A stretch of 64,000 bases of DNA from the IMG/VR virus record IMGVR_UViG_3300019487_000003, positions 64,001 to 128,000 of that record. One strand, given 5' to 3'. A program made the position numbers and the translations under genes. The notes beneath the pieces were generated by a model that saw nothing but the letters and a program-made list of their open reading frames with translations, searched no databases and had not been told where the DNA came from. Each line of letters opens with the position of its first letter. Position 1 is the first letter of the stretch. This DNA comes from a virus. Shown one piece after another: positions 22,284 through 31,130 of this stretch.

Positions 22284-23162
22284 ATGATAAGATCATTTAA
22301 ACAATTTTTGCGGGAATCAATCGTCGATCCCTTACATAGTTCTGTCTCTCCACAAATTTTTCAAAATCCATATTCAGACAATCCACAATTGAAGGAAGGG
22401 GTTCAAAGGCTCATAGAGAATGATTTGAATAGACTGAGTGCAGTAATCAAAATAAAAGACGTGGTGCTCGTTGGTAGCATTTTAACTAAGCGTTATAGAG
22501 AAGACACAGACCTTGATGTCCATATTCTTGCTGAAGGAACTGCAAAGGACGATGACAGATTAGCAAATCTGGCAGAAGAAAACAGTGGAAAATTAGTTCC
22601 CGGAACATTACATCCAATTAACTATTACATCATTACAAATCAAAAGGATCACGAAAGAGCTAATTCATTGGCAGATGGTGTATTCGATATTCATTCAAAT
22701 AGCTTTATCAGAAAACCCACAGACAGACCATTTGATATTTCACAATATTTTGGTGAATTCAAAAAGAAAATAGAAAAAATAGATTTAGTAACAACAGATT
22801 TGAAACATGATCTGATAGACTATCAACAGCTCAAAAATGTTCCAAAAGATGAGATTGAGAAGTTGTCAAAGATGATTGAAGATCATCTTAAAGAAATCGA
22901 GAAAGATGCTATAGAACTAGTTGACATCTACAATGAAATCAAACAAGCTCGTAAAGATGCATTTGCCGGAGAGGTAACACCTGAAGAAATCAGAAAATAT
23001 GGTGAGAAAAATAGAACACCAGGAAACGTTATTTTTAAATTGATGGAGAAATATCATTATTTGGAATTTCTGAAAAGAGTGAAAGATATAATTGGTGATG
23101 ACATGAAAGTGACAGACGATGAAGCTGAAAAACTTAACCAATTATTGAACAAGGGGAGCTAA
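22284..23162 (+). CDS. Nucleotidyltransferase-fold protein with capsid-targeting-like N-terminus
   Basis: 292 residues from the ATG at 22284 (MIRSFKQFLRES). VVLVGSILTKRYREDTDLDVHIL (about residues 52-74) is a minimal nucleotidyltransferase motif G-S-x(n)-D-x-D. The second half is a charged coiled coil. The leader FKQFLRE matches the prohead protease consensus (I/L)-x-E and the start of the 3101 gene. The protein could be packaged in the head and injected. Substrate unknown. Confidence 0.7.
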   Translation: MIRSFKQFLRESIVDPLHSSVSPQIFQNPYSDNPQLKEGVQRLIENDLNRLSAVIKIKDVVLVGSILTKRYREDTDLDVHILAEGTAKDDDRLANLAEENSGKLVPGTLHPINYYIITNQKDHERANSLADGVFDIHSNSFIRKPTDRPFDISQYFGEFKKKIEKIDLVTTDLKHDLIDYQQLKNVPKDEIEKLSKMIEDHLKEIEKDAIELVDIYNEIKQARKDAFAGEVTPEEIRKYGEKNRTPGNVIFKLMEKYHYLEFLKRVKDIIGDDMKVTDDEAEKLNQLLNKGS

Positions 23163-23770
23163 TGAAAAAGTTAATTCTATGTATCATGTTACTTTCAGGA
23201 TGTAGTGTTAGTGTAAAATTGCCAGAAACAGAAATTGTTCCTAATCAAACCGTATCTATTCCAATCAGAATAGCTTATCAGGCAGGACTAGAACACAAAT
23301 TAACAACAAGAGTTAGAATTGCAGAAGCATTTGAATCTATAGAAAAAGAGTTTCGAGTTAGATTTGATGTTCAAGCAGAAACAGAATTTGATCCGGGTTG
23401 GGAACCAGATGATTTAATCACAGACCTTAAAGTTCAAATGAAAGCTCTTGGTTGCAGATCAGTTAATATTCAAGATGGTGTACCTATTCTTTGTATCTAT
23501 AATGGAAAAGTTCTGGTTGATGCTGGTGAAGACGGAGCAATATTGGGTGTGACATGGGGCGCAACTATGTCCTTGGGTAATATGTCAGATAGAGAACTTT
23601 TTATCAATGTTCTAAGGCACGAAATAGGCCACTTGTTAGGTGCAGGACATAGCAAAGATTTAATGGCACCTTCCTTGGGAAGAGATGGATTGAAATATCT
23701 ACTCCCATTCCCTAAGGAAGCTGTAGATGAAATCAAAAAGAGATTTTTTGAGAATTTCAAACCGAGATAA
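23162..23770 (+). CDS. Lipoprotein zinc metalloprotease (metzincin)
   Basis: 202 residues. A lipoprotein signal (LLSGCSVS, Cys 14) is followed by a domain with the motif RHEIGHLLGAGHSKDLMAPS: three zinc-binding His residues, the catalytic Glu and a Met-turn. It would cleave proteins at the cell envelope. The start overlaps the upstream stop (TAATG). Phage roles could include host surface modification or exclusion of other phages. Confidence 0.83.
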   Translation: MKKLILCIMLLSGCSVSVKLPETEIVPNQTVSIPIRIAYQAGLEHKLTTRVRIAEAFESIEKEFRVRFDVQAETEFDPGWEPDDLITDLKVQMKALGCRSVNIQDGVPILCIYNGKVLVDAGEDGAILGVTWGATMSLGNMSDRELFINVLRHEIGHLLGAGHSKDLMAPSLGRDGLKYLLPFPKEAVDEIKKRFFENFKPR

Positions 23771-23773
23771 ATG

Positions 23774-23802
23774 TTGCTTGGATTAATCCGTAGTGCTATA
23801 AT
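23774..23802 (+). promoter_or_regulatory. Promoter for the cREC gene
   Basis: TTGCTT at 23774-23779, 17-nt spacer, TATAAT at 23797-23802, with an ATG 5 nt on at 23808. Confidence 0.65.
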
Positions 23803-23807
23803 CAGAT

Positions 23808-24146
23808 ATGCTTTCGGAAGTTTCCATGAAACTATATTTGGATGATAAAAGAGATTGCCCTCCCGGTTGGATATATGTTTCAACTGCTAAGGCTGCGATA
23901 GCTTTGCTTGCAAAGGGTATAGTTGAAGAACTTTCTCTTGACCATGATTTGGGAGAACCTGTTGAAGTGGTAGGCACAGGATATGATGTTGTGTTATGGT
24001 TAGAAGAACAAGTTTTTTCTCATAATAATTTTGCTGTTGTTCCTAATAAAATTACTGTCCATAGTGCTAATGTTGTAGGCAGAAGAAATATGCTTGCTGG
24101 AATTGCAAACATTGAACGTTTGCTTGATACTCGTGAAAGAATTTAA
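23808..24146 (+). CDS. Cyclic-phosphate-processing receiver-domain protein (cREC)
   Basis: 112 residues if it starts at the leaderless ATG, or 106 from the internal ATG at 23826 (MKLYLDDKRDCPPGW). The acidic pocket LDDKRDCPPGW, the ELSLDHDLGE strand and GTGYDVVLWLEE match the receiver-like domain linked to RNA 2',3'-cyclic phosphate processing. It fits the RNA-repair theme with the ligase, HAD and CCA enzymes. Confidence 0.78.
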   Translation: MLSEVSMKLYLDDKRDCPPGWIYVSTAKAAIALLAKGIVEELSLDHDLGEPVEVVGTGYDVVLWLEEQVFSHNNFAVVPNKITVHSANVVGRRNMLAGIANIERLLDTRERI

Positions 24147-24444
24147 GCAAGAACATATTAAACATCTTTGTTTTTGTGCAAAATGCAATCAACGCATTTA
24201 TCCTTCAGATGTTAGAACTGGTATTTCTTTAACGGGTAATTTTGAAGATCAATCATTTTATATAGTAACTGTATCGTGTCATGGAAAATCTGAAAGAAAA
24301 GCTATCTGTGCATTTAGCCTTAATAAGGCCTACGAAACAAGAAATAGTGAGAGGATAATGGACCTCTTGACATTTTTCCGGAGAGATGTTATTATGGACG
24401 AACATTTAAAAGAAAGGATAGCATCGATAGACGATATTTTATGA
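24133..24444 (+). CDS. Hypothetical protein with CxxC
   Basis: 103 residues from a GTG at 24133 that overlaps the cREC gene. It has CFCAKCNQ near the N-terminus and a VSCHGKSER beta segment. Its end overlaps the DNA ligase start as ATGA. Start choice and function are uncertain. Confidence 0.55.
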   Translation: MKEFKQEHIKHLCFCAKCNQRIYPSDVRTGISLTGNFEDQSFYIVTVSCHGKSERKAICAFSLNKAYETRNSERIMDLLTFFRRDVIMDEHLKERIASIDDIL

Positions 24445-25361
24445 GCATTACCCGTCCACTACTTGCAGCTCCCGTTGTCAATCTTGAAGATTTAAGATTT
24501 CCAGTTCTGGCCACCCCTAAGTTTGATGGTATTCGATGCCTGAAGATAAATGATAATGTTGTAACACGCAAATTCAAAGAGTTGCCGAATAGATTTGTTA
24601 GAGAAAAGCTGGAACACATTCTCCCTAATAATATCGATGGCGAAATCATGCTTAATACTACAAAGGGTAAACCAAAGACCCATAGACCTACGTTCAACGA
24701 AATTCAATCAGAGATCATGAGGTTTGAAGGTGAGCCAGATTTTTGTTATTATGCTTTTGATTATGTAAGAGAGCATTTGGATAAGGCTTATGTGTTTAGG
24801 ATAGAAGACTTAGAAAATTGGTATAAAAATACACATACAGTTGATCCGACACAGTTGGTAAGGCTTGTATTACCGGTTAAAGTCGAAAATTGCGAAGAAC
24901 TTACAGCATTAGAAGAAACATATTTGCAACAAGGTTATGAGGGTGTGATGATTAGACATCCATTCGGTCAATATAAGTGCGGCCGATCAACTGTTAAACA
25001 GGGTATTCTACTCAAAATTAAGCAGTTTGTAGATGCAGAGGCAGTGGTGATTGATTTCAAGGAAAAACTCCAGAACACGAATCCAAAAGAAAAAGATGAA
25101 TTTGGTCTTGCGAAAAGATCAAGTAAAAAAGAAGGCAAAATTCCAGCAAACACTTTAGGATCATTGATACTTAAAGATCCAACAACAAATGATGAATTTG
25201 ATTGTGGTAGCGGGTTTGATGACGAGTTACGAAAGGAAATTTGGGAAAACAGGCAAGACTATTTGGGTAAATTTGTGACATTCAAATATCAAAAAGTTGG
25301 ACAAAAAGACGCCCCACGTTTTCCGATTTTTAAAGGCTTTAGAGACGAAAGAGATATGTAA
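24441..25361 (+). CDS. ATP-dependent DNA ligase
   Basis: 306 residues. The adenylation motif is ATPKFDGIRCL (Lys 27), with DGEIM at about 66-70, YEGVMIRHP (motif IV) and LLKIKQF (motif V). An OB-fold C-terminal domain follows, ending KYQKVGQKDAPRFP. It is a short ligase without extra domains, as in T7 and other phages. It would seal nicks in replication or recombination. It is translationally coupled to the preceding gene. Confidence 0.88.
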   Translation: MSITRPLLAAPVVNLEDLRFPVLATPKFDGIRCLKINDNVVTRKFKELPNRFVREKLEHILPNNIDGEIMLNTTKGKPKTHRPTFNEIQSEIMRFEGEPDFCYYAFDYVREHLDKAYVFRIEDLENWYKNTHTVDPTQLVRLVLPVKVENCEELTALEETYLQQGYEGVMIRHPFGQYKCGRSTVKQGILLKIKQFVDAEAVVIDFKEKLQNTNPKEKDEFGLAKRSSKKEGKIPANTLGSLILKDPTTNDEFDCGSGFDDELRKEIWENRQDYLGKFVTFKYQKVGQKDAPRFPIFKGFRDERDM

Positions 25362-25383
25362 TAAATAAAAAAGGAGGTTACTT

Positions 25384-25620
25384 ATGTCGTCAGTTCCTAA
25401 ATTCAAATTTGAAGATTTGAAAAAAACAAGTTTGGGTTTTCCCTCAGAGTGGAAAACAGGGAATATAAGAATACATTACAGATACGGCATAGTGACTATT
25501 TTTGTTGATGAAAAGAACATCTTAGAAACTGAAAAGCATTGGGAAAGTGATGATCTGGGTGGCTTCATGTCAGATGAAGAACTAAAGAAAATCCTTGAAC
25601 ATCATGAATTATTGTTATGA
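25384..25620 (+). CDS. Hypothetical protein, tandem paralog A
   Basis: 78 residues. It shares the pattern P-S-(E/Q)-W, a RYG/RWG strand, and DDLGGFMSDEELKKIL with the next gene, so the two look like a tandem duplication. AAGGAGG lies before the ATG. The ends overlap by 4 nt. Function unknown. Confidence 0.65.
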   Translation: MSSVPKFKFEDLKKTSLGFPSEWKTGNIRIHYRYGIVTIFVDEKNILETEKHWESDDLGGFMSDEELKKILEHHELLL

Positions 25621-25916
25621 GTCTCATAGATCCTAAAACTCTCACCCAAACCTGTTCAGCATGTCCTTCACAATGGGAAGGAACACTTGAAGATGGCAGA
25701 ATGGTCTATATACGTTATAGATGGGGACACCTAGATGTTTCTGTTAGCAAGTTTGCAACAGAAAACGTTTATGATGCAGTATCAGGTGAGTTGCTTTTGG
25801 ACTACTTCAGTGGCGATGATTGGGACGGATTCATGACTCTTGCCCAACTTAATTCTATACTTGCGAAAAATGGGCTATCTAAGGACCCAGAATTCTTAAC
25901 AGAAGAAATTAACTAA
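25617..25916 (+). CDS. Hypothetical protein, tandem paralog B
   Basis: 99 residues, with CPSQWEGTLEDGRMVYIRYRWG and DDWDGFMTLAQLNSIL, matching paralog A in order. It is slightly longer at the C-terminus. The stop overlaps the next start. Confidence 0.65.
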   Translation: MSLIDPKTLTQTCSACPSQWEGTLEDGRMVYIRYRWGHLDVSVSKFATENVYDAVSGELLLDYFSGDDWDGFMTLAQLNSILAKNGLSKDPEFLTEEIN

Positions 25917-26152
25917 TGATAAAAATGCACAATGCCCATAACTTTTCTCAAGAAATTGAAAAGGCTGTTAAAGATAGAGAGTTAACTTATATAGAAGCCA
26001 TTTGCGAATTTTGTAAACAGTCAGGCCTCGAAGTTGAAAGTGTTCCCAGATTGTTGACACCTCAAATTAAGGCAAAAATTGAGAGCGAAGCCATAGATTT
26101 GAATATGTTTAAGAAAAAGAAACGTGGCAAAAAGTTAAAACTTGTCGATTAA
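25916..26152 (+). CDS. Late-transcription-type small protein (T4 gp33-like, tentative)
   Basis: 78 residues. FSQEIEKAVKDRELTYIEAICEFCKQSGLEVESVPRLL followed by a basic Lys-rich tail resembles the T4 gp33-like family of late-transcription co-activators, which has this short acidic-helix layout (EAI..FCE...E.E.V..L). The similarity is by eye and moderate. Confidence 0.5.
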   Translation: MIKMHNAHNFSQEIEKAVKDRELTYIEAICEFCKQSGLEVESVPRLLTPQIKAKIESEAIDLNMFKKKKRGKKLKLVD

Positions 26153-26153
26153 T

Positions 26154-26708
26154 ATGAAGAAGATTTTTCTTATATTATTTTTATTTTCTTGTTCTCATGC
26201 TAAACAAGAACCTATTGGCAGATTGCTCGCAAAGAAACCAGAAAGACTTTGTAATGCAACATATAAAGAGAATGAAATAAGCGTTTATAAAGAAACAAAT
26301 TCTTATGTTGCTTTATACGTTTACGAAACTCTGGGTTCTCATACTGTTGATCAGTTAAGATGCTTAATTGCAACTGAATTTGCCACAGTCAATTTTCTTC
26401 AAAGAGGTTACGATTTTAAGGTCATTACATTCTATAATCTACAAACGCACGAAGGTCTTATATACTTCTTTTCAAGGAAGGGCGTTCTGGGCGTTTTAGT
26501 TTTATCAAACATAAACGAAGAAACTATAAGAGTTAGAAACCTAAGATATAGGGGTCCAGTTGAACATCTATCAGCTATATTCGATACTGGCTCGGTATAC
26601 ATACCACTTAAATTTAAGTTCTATGACGATGAGACAATTATGCCTGTTGAGGAATTACCTCATCAGTATAGAAGATATGGTAATGTAATTAATCTGGAGG
26701 GTTTATGA
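26154..26708 (+). CDS. Lipoprotein of unknown function
   Basis: 184 residues from the ATG at 26154. The signal peptide ends LFLFSCSHA (lipobox Cys about 12). The mature part is a mixed alpha/beta domain with Cys at about 32 and 65 that could form a disulfide. No family recognised. GGAG of the next gene lies in its last codons. Confidence 0.65.
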   Translation: MKKIFLILFLFSCSHAKQEPIGRLLAKKPERLCNATYKENEISVYKETNSYVALYVYETLGSHTVDQLRCLIATEFATVNFLQRGYDFKVITFYNLQTHEGLIYFFSRKGVLGVLVLSNINEETIRVRNLRYRGPVEHLSAIFDTGSVYIPLKFKFYDDETIMPVEELPHQYRRYGNVINLEGL

Positions 26709-26989
26709 GAAAAATAATTGTAGAAGATGTTATTTTGAGAGATGAGGGAAAAATACAACTTAATTGTTCTTGTTGCGGAAGACCAAATAATCTGCCACAC
26801 AAGGATGTCGTTGTTTATTTGAAATTTTGTTCACAATTATCTTCCAATGGTTATTGGGAATGCTTTTATGAAAATTGCGAAGCATACATTGAAAGGGGTG
26901 GTAAAGTTCCGATTGAAACATTCAATAGATTTACTGACAACCAAGTGAAACAAATACTATCATTTCGTCTGAAAGAAGATTTAGAATGA
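26705..26989 (+). CDS. Zinc-binding hypothetical protein
   Basis: 94 residues, with CSCCGRP and CFYENCEAYIERGG as a likely four-Cys zinc site. It is coupled by 4-nt overlaps to the lipoprotein gene and to the gp59-like gene. A replication-linked role is suggested only by position. Confidence 0.6.
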   Translation: MRKIIVEDVILRDEGKIQLNCSCCGRPNNLPHKDVVVYLKFCSQLSSNGYWECFYENCEAYIERGGKVPIETFNRFTDNQVKQILSFRLKEDLE

Positions 26990-27576
26990 ACGTGAAACCT
27001 TTTGATGCATATAAGAAATATGTTGCATTAAAGCTCCATTTTAACTCTGAAAAATATGATTATTTCAAGTTAAATGGTGCTGTTAAGATAAAGTTAGAAA
27101 CTTTCAACAAAAGGAACGACAAATATAAGTTCCAGAAGTTAGCAAAAATACATACACCCGAAACTTTAGAAAAAATTATTGTCGCAAACTTACTTAGCAA
27201 TAAAGATTTGTGGGTGGGTGATTTACTAACTCCAGAGGCCAGGCAACGTTTGGCAGAGAGACAAAAAATAGAACAATCTCTGACTTACTTCTTTTCGGAA
27301 GATGTTAAGTTTCTTTTGTCCAAGGCAGAAGAAGGTGAAAAAATTTTTGTCGGGAAAGGAAAATTGGGTCTAGTAAAACATGCGATGCAAGGAAGTATTA
27401 ATTTGGAATCTTTCATTATCCTTACAGATATTTTGAAGTTAATGCCAAAGTTAGAAAAGAGTTTGTCAGATGATATTACGTGGCAAGATTTTAAAATGAC
27501 CGCAACAAAATACAAGCCATTCCTCAAATATGACAAAGAAAAGCTGAAAGATATTTTAAAGAAGTGCTTGCCATAG
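26986..27576 (+). CDS. gp59-like replicative helicase loader
   Basis: 196 residues. YKKYVALKLHFNSEKYDYFKLNGAV, RNDKYKFQKLA and NLLSNKDLWVGD follow the T4 gp59 pattern closely (T4: MIKQHMNGKYDVIKYNW, RRDKYFFQKLS, NLVANQDAWIGD), and the length is near the T4 protein (217). gp59 loads the gp41 helicase on gp32-coated DNA. Its position directly upstream of gp32 matches T4 gene order. Confidence 0.88.
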   Translation: MNVKPFDAYKKYVALKLHFNSEKYDYFKLNGAVKIKLETFNKRNDKYKFQKLAKIHTPETLEKIIVANLLSNKDLWVGDLLTPEARQRLAERQKIEQSLTYFFSEDVKFLLSKAEEGEKIFVGKGKLGLVKHAMQGSINLESFIILTDILKLMPKLEKSLSDDITWQDFKMTATKYKPFLKYDKEKLKDILKKCLP

Positions 27577-27700
27577 AATGGAAGCAAAGAAATCTCTTGC
27601 TCAGGATCAATAAATAGTTTATACTCATTATGTAATAAGTGCTTTATCATGATTAAGTGGATATGCAAATACTTTAATACGACAATATAGGAGAAATAAT

Positions 27701-28621
27701 ATGTCATTTGCACAATTGAAACGAAACAGCGGCGCAGCCGGCCTCAAAAAGTTGACTGAAGAAGTTGAAAAACTTAGCAGCAGCCAAAATCAAAAAGAAA
27801 ACGACGAACGATTCTGGAGACCGACCCTCGATAAGTCGGGCAACAGTCGAGCAACTATCCGTTTTCTTCCTCCAACAGACGGTGAATCCATTCCTTGGGT
27901 AAAATTGTTTTCTCATGCTTTCAAGGGACCAAACGGTTCTTGGTATATTGAGAATTCGTTGACAACTCTCGGACAGAAAGATCCAGTTGGTGACTATAAC
28001 AGCCAACTTTGGAATTCTGGTATCGAAGCTAATAAAGAAATCGCAAGAAAGCAAAAGCGAAAGCTGTCCTTTATTTCAAACATTCTTGTTGTTAAAGATC
28101 CAGCTAACCCAGAAAATGAAGGGAAAGTATTTCTCTTTAAGTTTGGGAAGAAAATCTTTGATAAAATCAATGATGTTATGCATCCTGATAATACAGGTCT
28201 TGAGGAAGATGATTCTGATTTCAAGAAAAGCGTTAATCCTTTTGATCTTTGGGAAGGCGCTAACTTCAAATTGCGCGTTGGACAAGTAGAAGGTTATGCT
28301 AACTATGACAAATCAGAGTTTGGTGTAACTGGTGCAGCGGTTGAGGGTGGTGATGCAGCTCTTGAGGAACTTTGGAAAAAGCAATACAAACTTGAAGAAT
28401 TTATTGCTCCAAGTAACTTCAAAAGTTATGATGATCTCAAGGCTCGCTTTGAAAAGGTCATTGGTGCTACGCCTGCGGAATTCCGCACTGTTGCTGAACA
28501 AGAAACGCAACCAGCTCCTGTTGGGAAAACCCAACCAGAGCCAGAAGGAAAGACAGAATCGAGTGAAACATCTTCAGATGATTCCGATGATCTTTCTTTC
28601 TTGCAAGGATTGGTTGATTAA
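27701..28621 (+). CDS. gp32-like single-stranded DNA-binding protein
   Basis: 306 residues. The core includes RFWRPTLDKSGNSRATIRFLP, HAFKGPNGSWYIENS, and SNILVVKDPANPENEGKVFLFKFGKKIFDKI, near-identical in order to T4 gp32, with an acidic Ser/Asp-rich C-terminal tail. The zinc ligands of T4 gp32 (CPVC and partners) are absent: the equivalent stretch is DYNSQLWNSG. GGAG lies before the ATG. It coats single-stranded DNA in replication and recruits gp59 through the acidic tail. Confidence 0.92.
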   Translation: MSFAQLKRNSGAAGLKKLTEEVEKLSSSQNQKENDERFWRPTLDKSGNSRATIRFLPPTDGESIPWVKLFSHAFKGPNGSWYIENSLTTLGQKDPVGDYNSQLWNSGIEANKEIARKQKRKLSFISNILVVKDPANPENEGKVFLFKFGKKIFDKINDVMHPDNTGLEEDDSDFKKSVNPFDLWEGANFKLRVGQVEGYANYDKSEFGVTGAAVEGGDAALEELWKKQYKLEEFIAPSNFKSYDDLKARFEKVIGATPAEFRTVAEQETQPAPVGKTQPEPEGKTESSETSSDDSDDLSFLQGLVD

Positions 28622-28626
28622 TCTAT

Positions 28627-28658
28627 AAGGGATGCCGTTATTATGTAACGGCTCCCTT
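28627..28658. terminator. Bidirectional terminator between convergent genes
   Basis: AAGGGA-T-GCCGTTA and TAACGGC-TCCCTT form a 13-bp stem with one bulge and a 5-nt loop. It spans the end of gp32 transcription and the last codons of the minus-strand tail lysozyme gene. Confidence 0.75.
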
Positions 28659-31127
28659 CATTGACTTTTCTTGAATTGCTAATAGTGTAGGTTCTTGTGC
28701 TCTTGTAGCTACAGGACCATTAATACCACGTTGACCGCCTGGGGCATTATCACTACTTGCAATATTTGTATTGTTAACAATATTTGTATTGCTCCCTGAT
28801 CCCATGCTGCTTTCAAGTTGCATGTTCTTTGCGCTTAGATTCCCTAAATTTGCAAATTCTTGGTTTTGTTGTGGGAGAACATCCATCTTAGAAAGTTTCA
28901 ATGCTTCTGGCAATTCACTTTCATATCGACCTCTGCCGGCAGCATAAGGAACAGCAGCTAATTGATCTGTATATTGTGATCTAGCATCATAAAAAACTTT
29001 CAGTTGCTCCTGAGGACTCATTTCGGCAAAACCTGGAGTTTCAGAAGCTCGTTGTAAAATTTTATTGATACCACCATGCTGAACACTTCCACTGAAAACA
29101 GCTTCTCTCACACCAGGATTTTCTAATTTGAATCCTAAATCTTTCGCAACTCTACTTGCTGGTTCAAAATGTGTTTGAGAAATAAACTTCTTTTGATCGT
29201 CTGCGAACGCCTCAGGATTTCTCGAAGCTACCTCTTTCCATTTTGCATCAAATTCAGATGAGCCGGGTACTAGACCCATAAACTCCTGACCAAATGCACT
29301 TTGCTCAAGATACTTTGAAAGAGTCCCAGCCTTAGAAGAAAGTTGATGTGGGCCATACGATTTACCACCCGGGTCATTTGCACCAGTTGAAATTAATCCT
29401 GCTTTAGTAGCTGTATTACTTGTTCCAGATTCAAACTTTGCAGATAAAGATCCCAACTTCTTATCTACAATCATATCACTCATGTCTTTGTCGTATTGTT
29501 TAGTTGTGATTGGCCTTTCTAGTTGATTGGCTTCAAGCATTTTATCACCAACTTTAAATCCTGCTTCACCAGGCTTACTTACCAATTGCATCACTTCTAA
29601 AGTTTTTTCTGGAGACCAACCCATTTGTTGACCTCTTTCTTTTACCTTTTCAAGTTTTTGTCTATACAAATCCTTTTCGGTAGTTTCTTTAAACATTACT
29701 CGGGAATCCTGCATAGGAGCTTCCCCTTCTAACCTCGATGCCTTATTGTAGATTTTAGTTACTTCACTTGGACTAGCGTTTGGATATGCGGCTTGTATGT
29801 TTTGCACAAGCTGATCGTCTAATAATTTTATTTCTGCTTCTTTTATTTTGACAAACTTTTGATGTAGTTGATTATCTTTCGAGACACCAAAAAATCCACC
29901 CTCTCTTGCTTTTAAATCTGCTAACTCTTGTTTAGCTTTTCTTAATTGCTCACCCTTAAATATGAATTCTTCTTTGGTAGTTAATTTCTGTCCACTTTCT
30001 CTTTTCTTTTCGTAACCACTCTTTGGTAAGTCTGCAAGTGCTTGGGGTAGTGCCTTTAAAGCTCTATACCATGCATAACCAGCTATTGCTGCAATCGTAA
30101 TCGGCAATAAAATAGGAAGCGCAACTGTTCCAATAGTTGCTGCAAGTGTTTTAAGTGCTGCACCACCAACAACTCCCCCTATAACTCCACCAAGTATATC
30201 ACCACCGAGTGAGGATGCTATACTGCTGATCCAGCCCTTATCATTTTTCATGTCTGATTTCTCTTTAACGAGAAAATCTTTAATTCCCTTCTTGCGCCCG
30301 CCTTCTGCTGTATCTTCAAGAGTATCAAATGGATTTTGTTGTTCCTTCTTTAATCTTTCTGCCTCTTGTTCAACAAGGATCTTAATATCCTTTTTCATTT
30401 CGGAAGTGTTTTCTTCTATTTGATCTAGCTTGATAGTAGAATTTTGCTCGCCAAAATTTCCTGATTGCTGTAAAGGTTCAGTAGCATCATTAAATGTCGG
30501 TGTAGCAGGACCTCTAACACTTAATCCACTATCTCTTACATTTTCGTAAAGGCCTCTTTTATCAGCCAGCATTTGTTGTTTTCTTGCTCTGCGAGATTCT
30601 AGTCCCTTTTCAACTGCACCGCCTGCCATTCTTGCAATGAAGGCCCCAATCGGATCTCCACCTGCGGCACCTACAGCAATTGAACTTGCATCTACCCCAT
30701 AATTCTTAAAGAATCCAGACGCTCTACTTGATAATCTTGATTTCAAAGAAAGGGCATTATTAAGTGCTTCTTCTGTTTGAGCTACTTGATTACTAATGCG
30801 CTTACCTTCTTGTTCCGATAATGATTCAGTTAGGGTTTTGAGTGTATTCTTTAGTGCCTTTAAACGAGTCTTTTGAGATTTCAATTCACCAAGAGAAGCA
30901 CCTTCAGAGGAAGAAATAATAGAATCAAGGATGCCCTCAACTTGCAAAGCATCGTCAGATGCGCTATCAGGCATTTCCTCTGTAGCCTTCTGTCTTTCAT
31001 CTCTTAGATTTTCATTGAGAAGAAAAAAGATCCTTTCAGATGCCGAAAGGTTGTCAGCTATCTCTTTTCTTAGAGACAATGCAGATTTTCTTTTCTTTTG
31101 TATTAGTTGTTGTAATTCTGGAGTCAT
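28641..31127 (-). CDS. Virion-associated tail protein with peptidoglycan-hydrolase domain
   Basis: 828 residues. The N-terminal third is coiled coil. Hydrophobic Gly/Ala-rich helices (about 310-360, IGGVVGGAALKTLAATIGTV) could cross a membrane. The C-terminal part (about 575-760) has FESGTSNTATKAGLISTGANDPGGKSYGPHQLSS and later QKKFISQTHF and VREAVFSGSVQHGG, the pattern of the VgrG3-like C-terminal muramidase family. This suggests a tail-tip or tape-measure-like protein that opens the cell wall during injection. At 828 residues it is short for a sole tape measure. Confidence 0.75.
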   Translation of the reverse strand: MTPELQQLIQKKRKSALSLRKEIADNLSASERIFFLLNENLRDERQKATEEMPDSASDDALQVEGILDSIISSSEGASLGELKSQKTRLKALKNTLKTLTESLSEQEGKRISNQVAQTEEALNNALSLKSRLSSRASGFFKNYGVDASSIAVGAAGGDPIGAFIARMAGGAVEKGLESRRARKQQMLADKRGLYENVRDSGLSVRGPATPTFNDATEPLQQSGNFGEQNSTIKLDQIEENTSEMKKDIKILVEQEAERLKKEQQNPFDTLEDTAEGGRKKGIKDFLVKEKSDMKNDKGWISSIASSLGGDILGGVIGGVVGGAALKTLAATIGTVALPILLPITIAAIAGYAWYRALKALPQALADLPKSGYEKKRESGQKLTTKEEFIFKGEQLRKAKQELADLKAREGGFFGVSKDNQLHQKFVKIKEAEIKLLDDQLVQNIQAAYPNASPSEVTKIYNKASRLEGEAPMQDSRVMFKETTEKDLYRQKLEKVKERGQQMGWSPEKTLEVMQLVSKPGEAGFKVGDKMLEANQLERPITTKQYDKDMSDMIVDKKLGSLSAKFESGTSNTATKAGLISTGANDPGGKSYGPHQLSSKAGTLSKYLEQSAFGQEFMGLVPGSSEFDAKWKEVASRNPEAFADDQKKFISQTHFEPASRVAKDLGFKLENPGVREAVFSGSVQHGGINKILQRASETPGFAEMSPQEQLKVFYDARSQYTDQLAAVPYAAGRGRYESELPEALKLSKMDVLPQQNQEFANLGNLSAKNMQLESSMGSGSNTNIVNNTNIASSDNAPGGQRGINGPVATRAQEPTLLAIQEKSMKGAVT

Positions 31128-31130
31128 CTA

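Noticed and set aside
28076-28628. Overlapping ORFs inside the gp32 gene
   Set aside because: The gp32 frame has strong family identity; the others are basic, low-complexity shadows.
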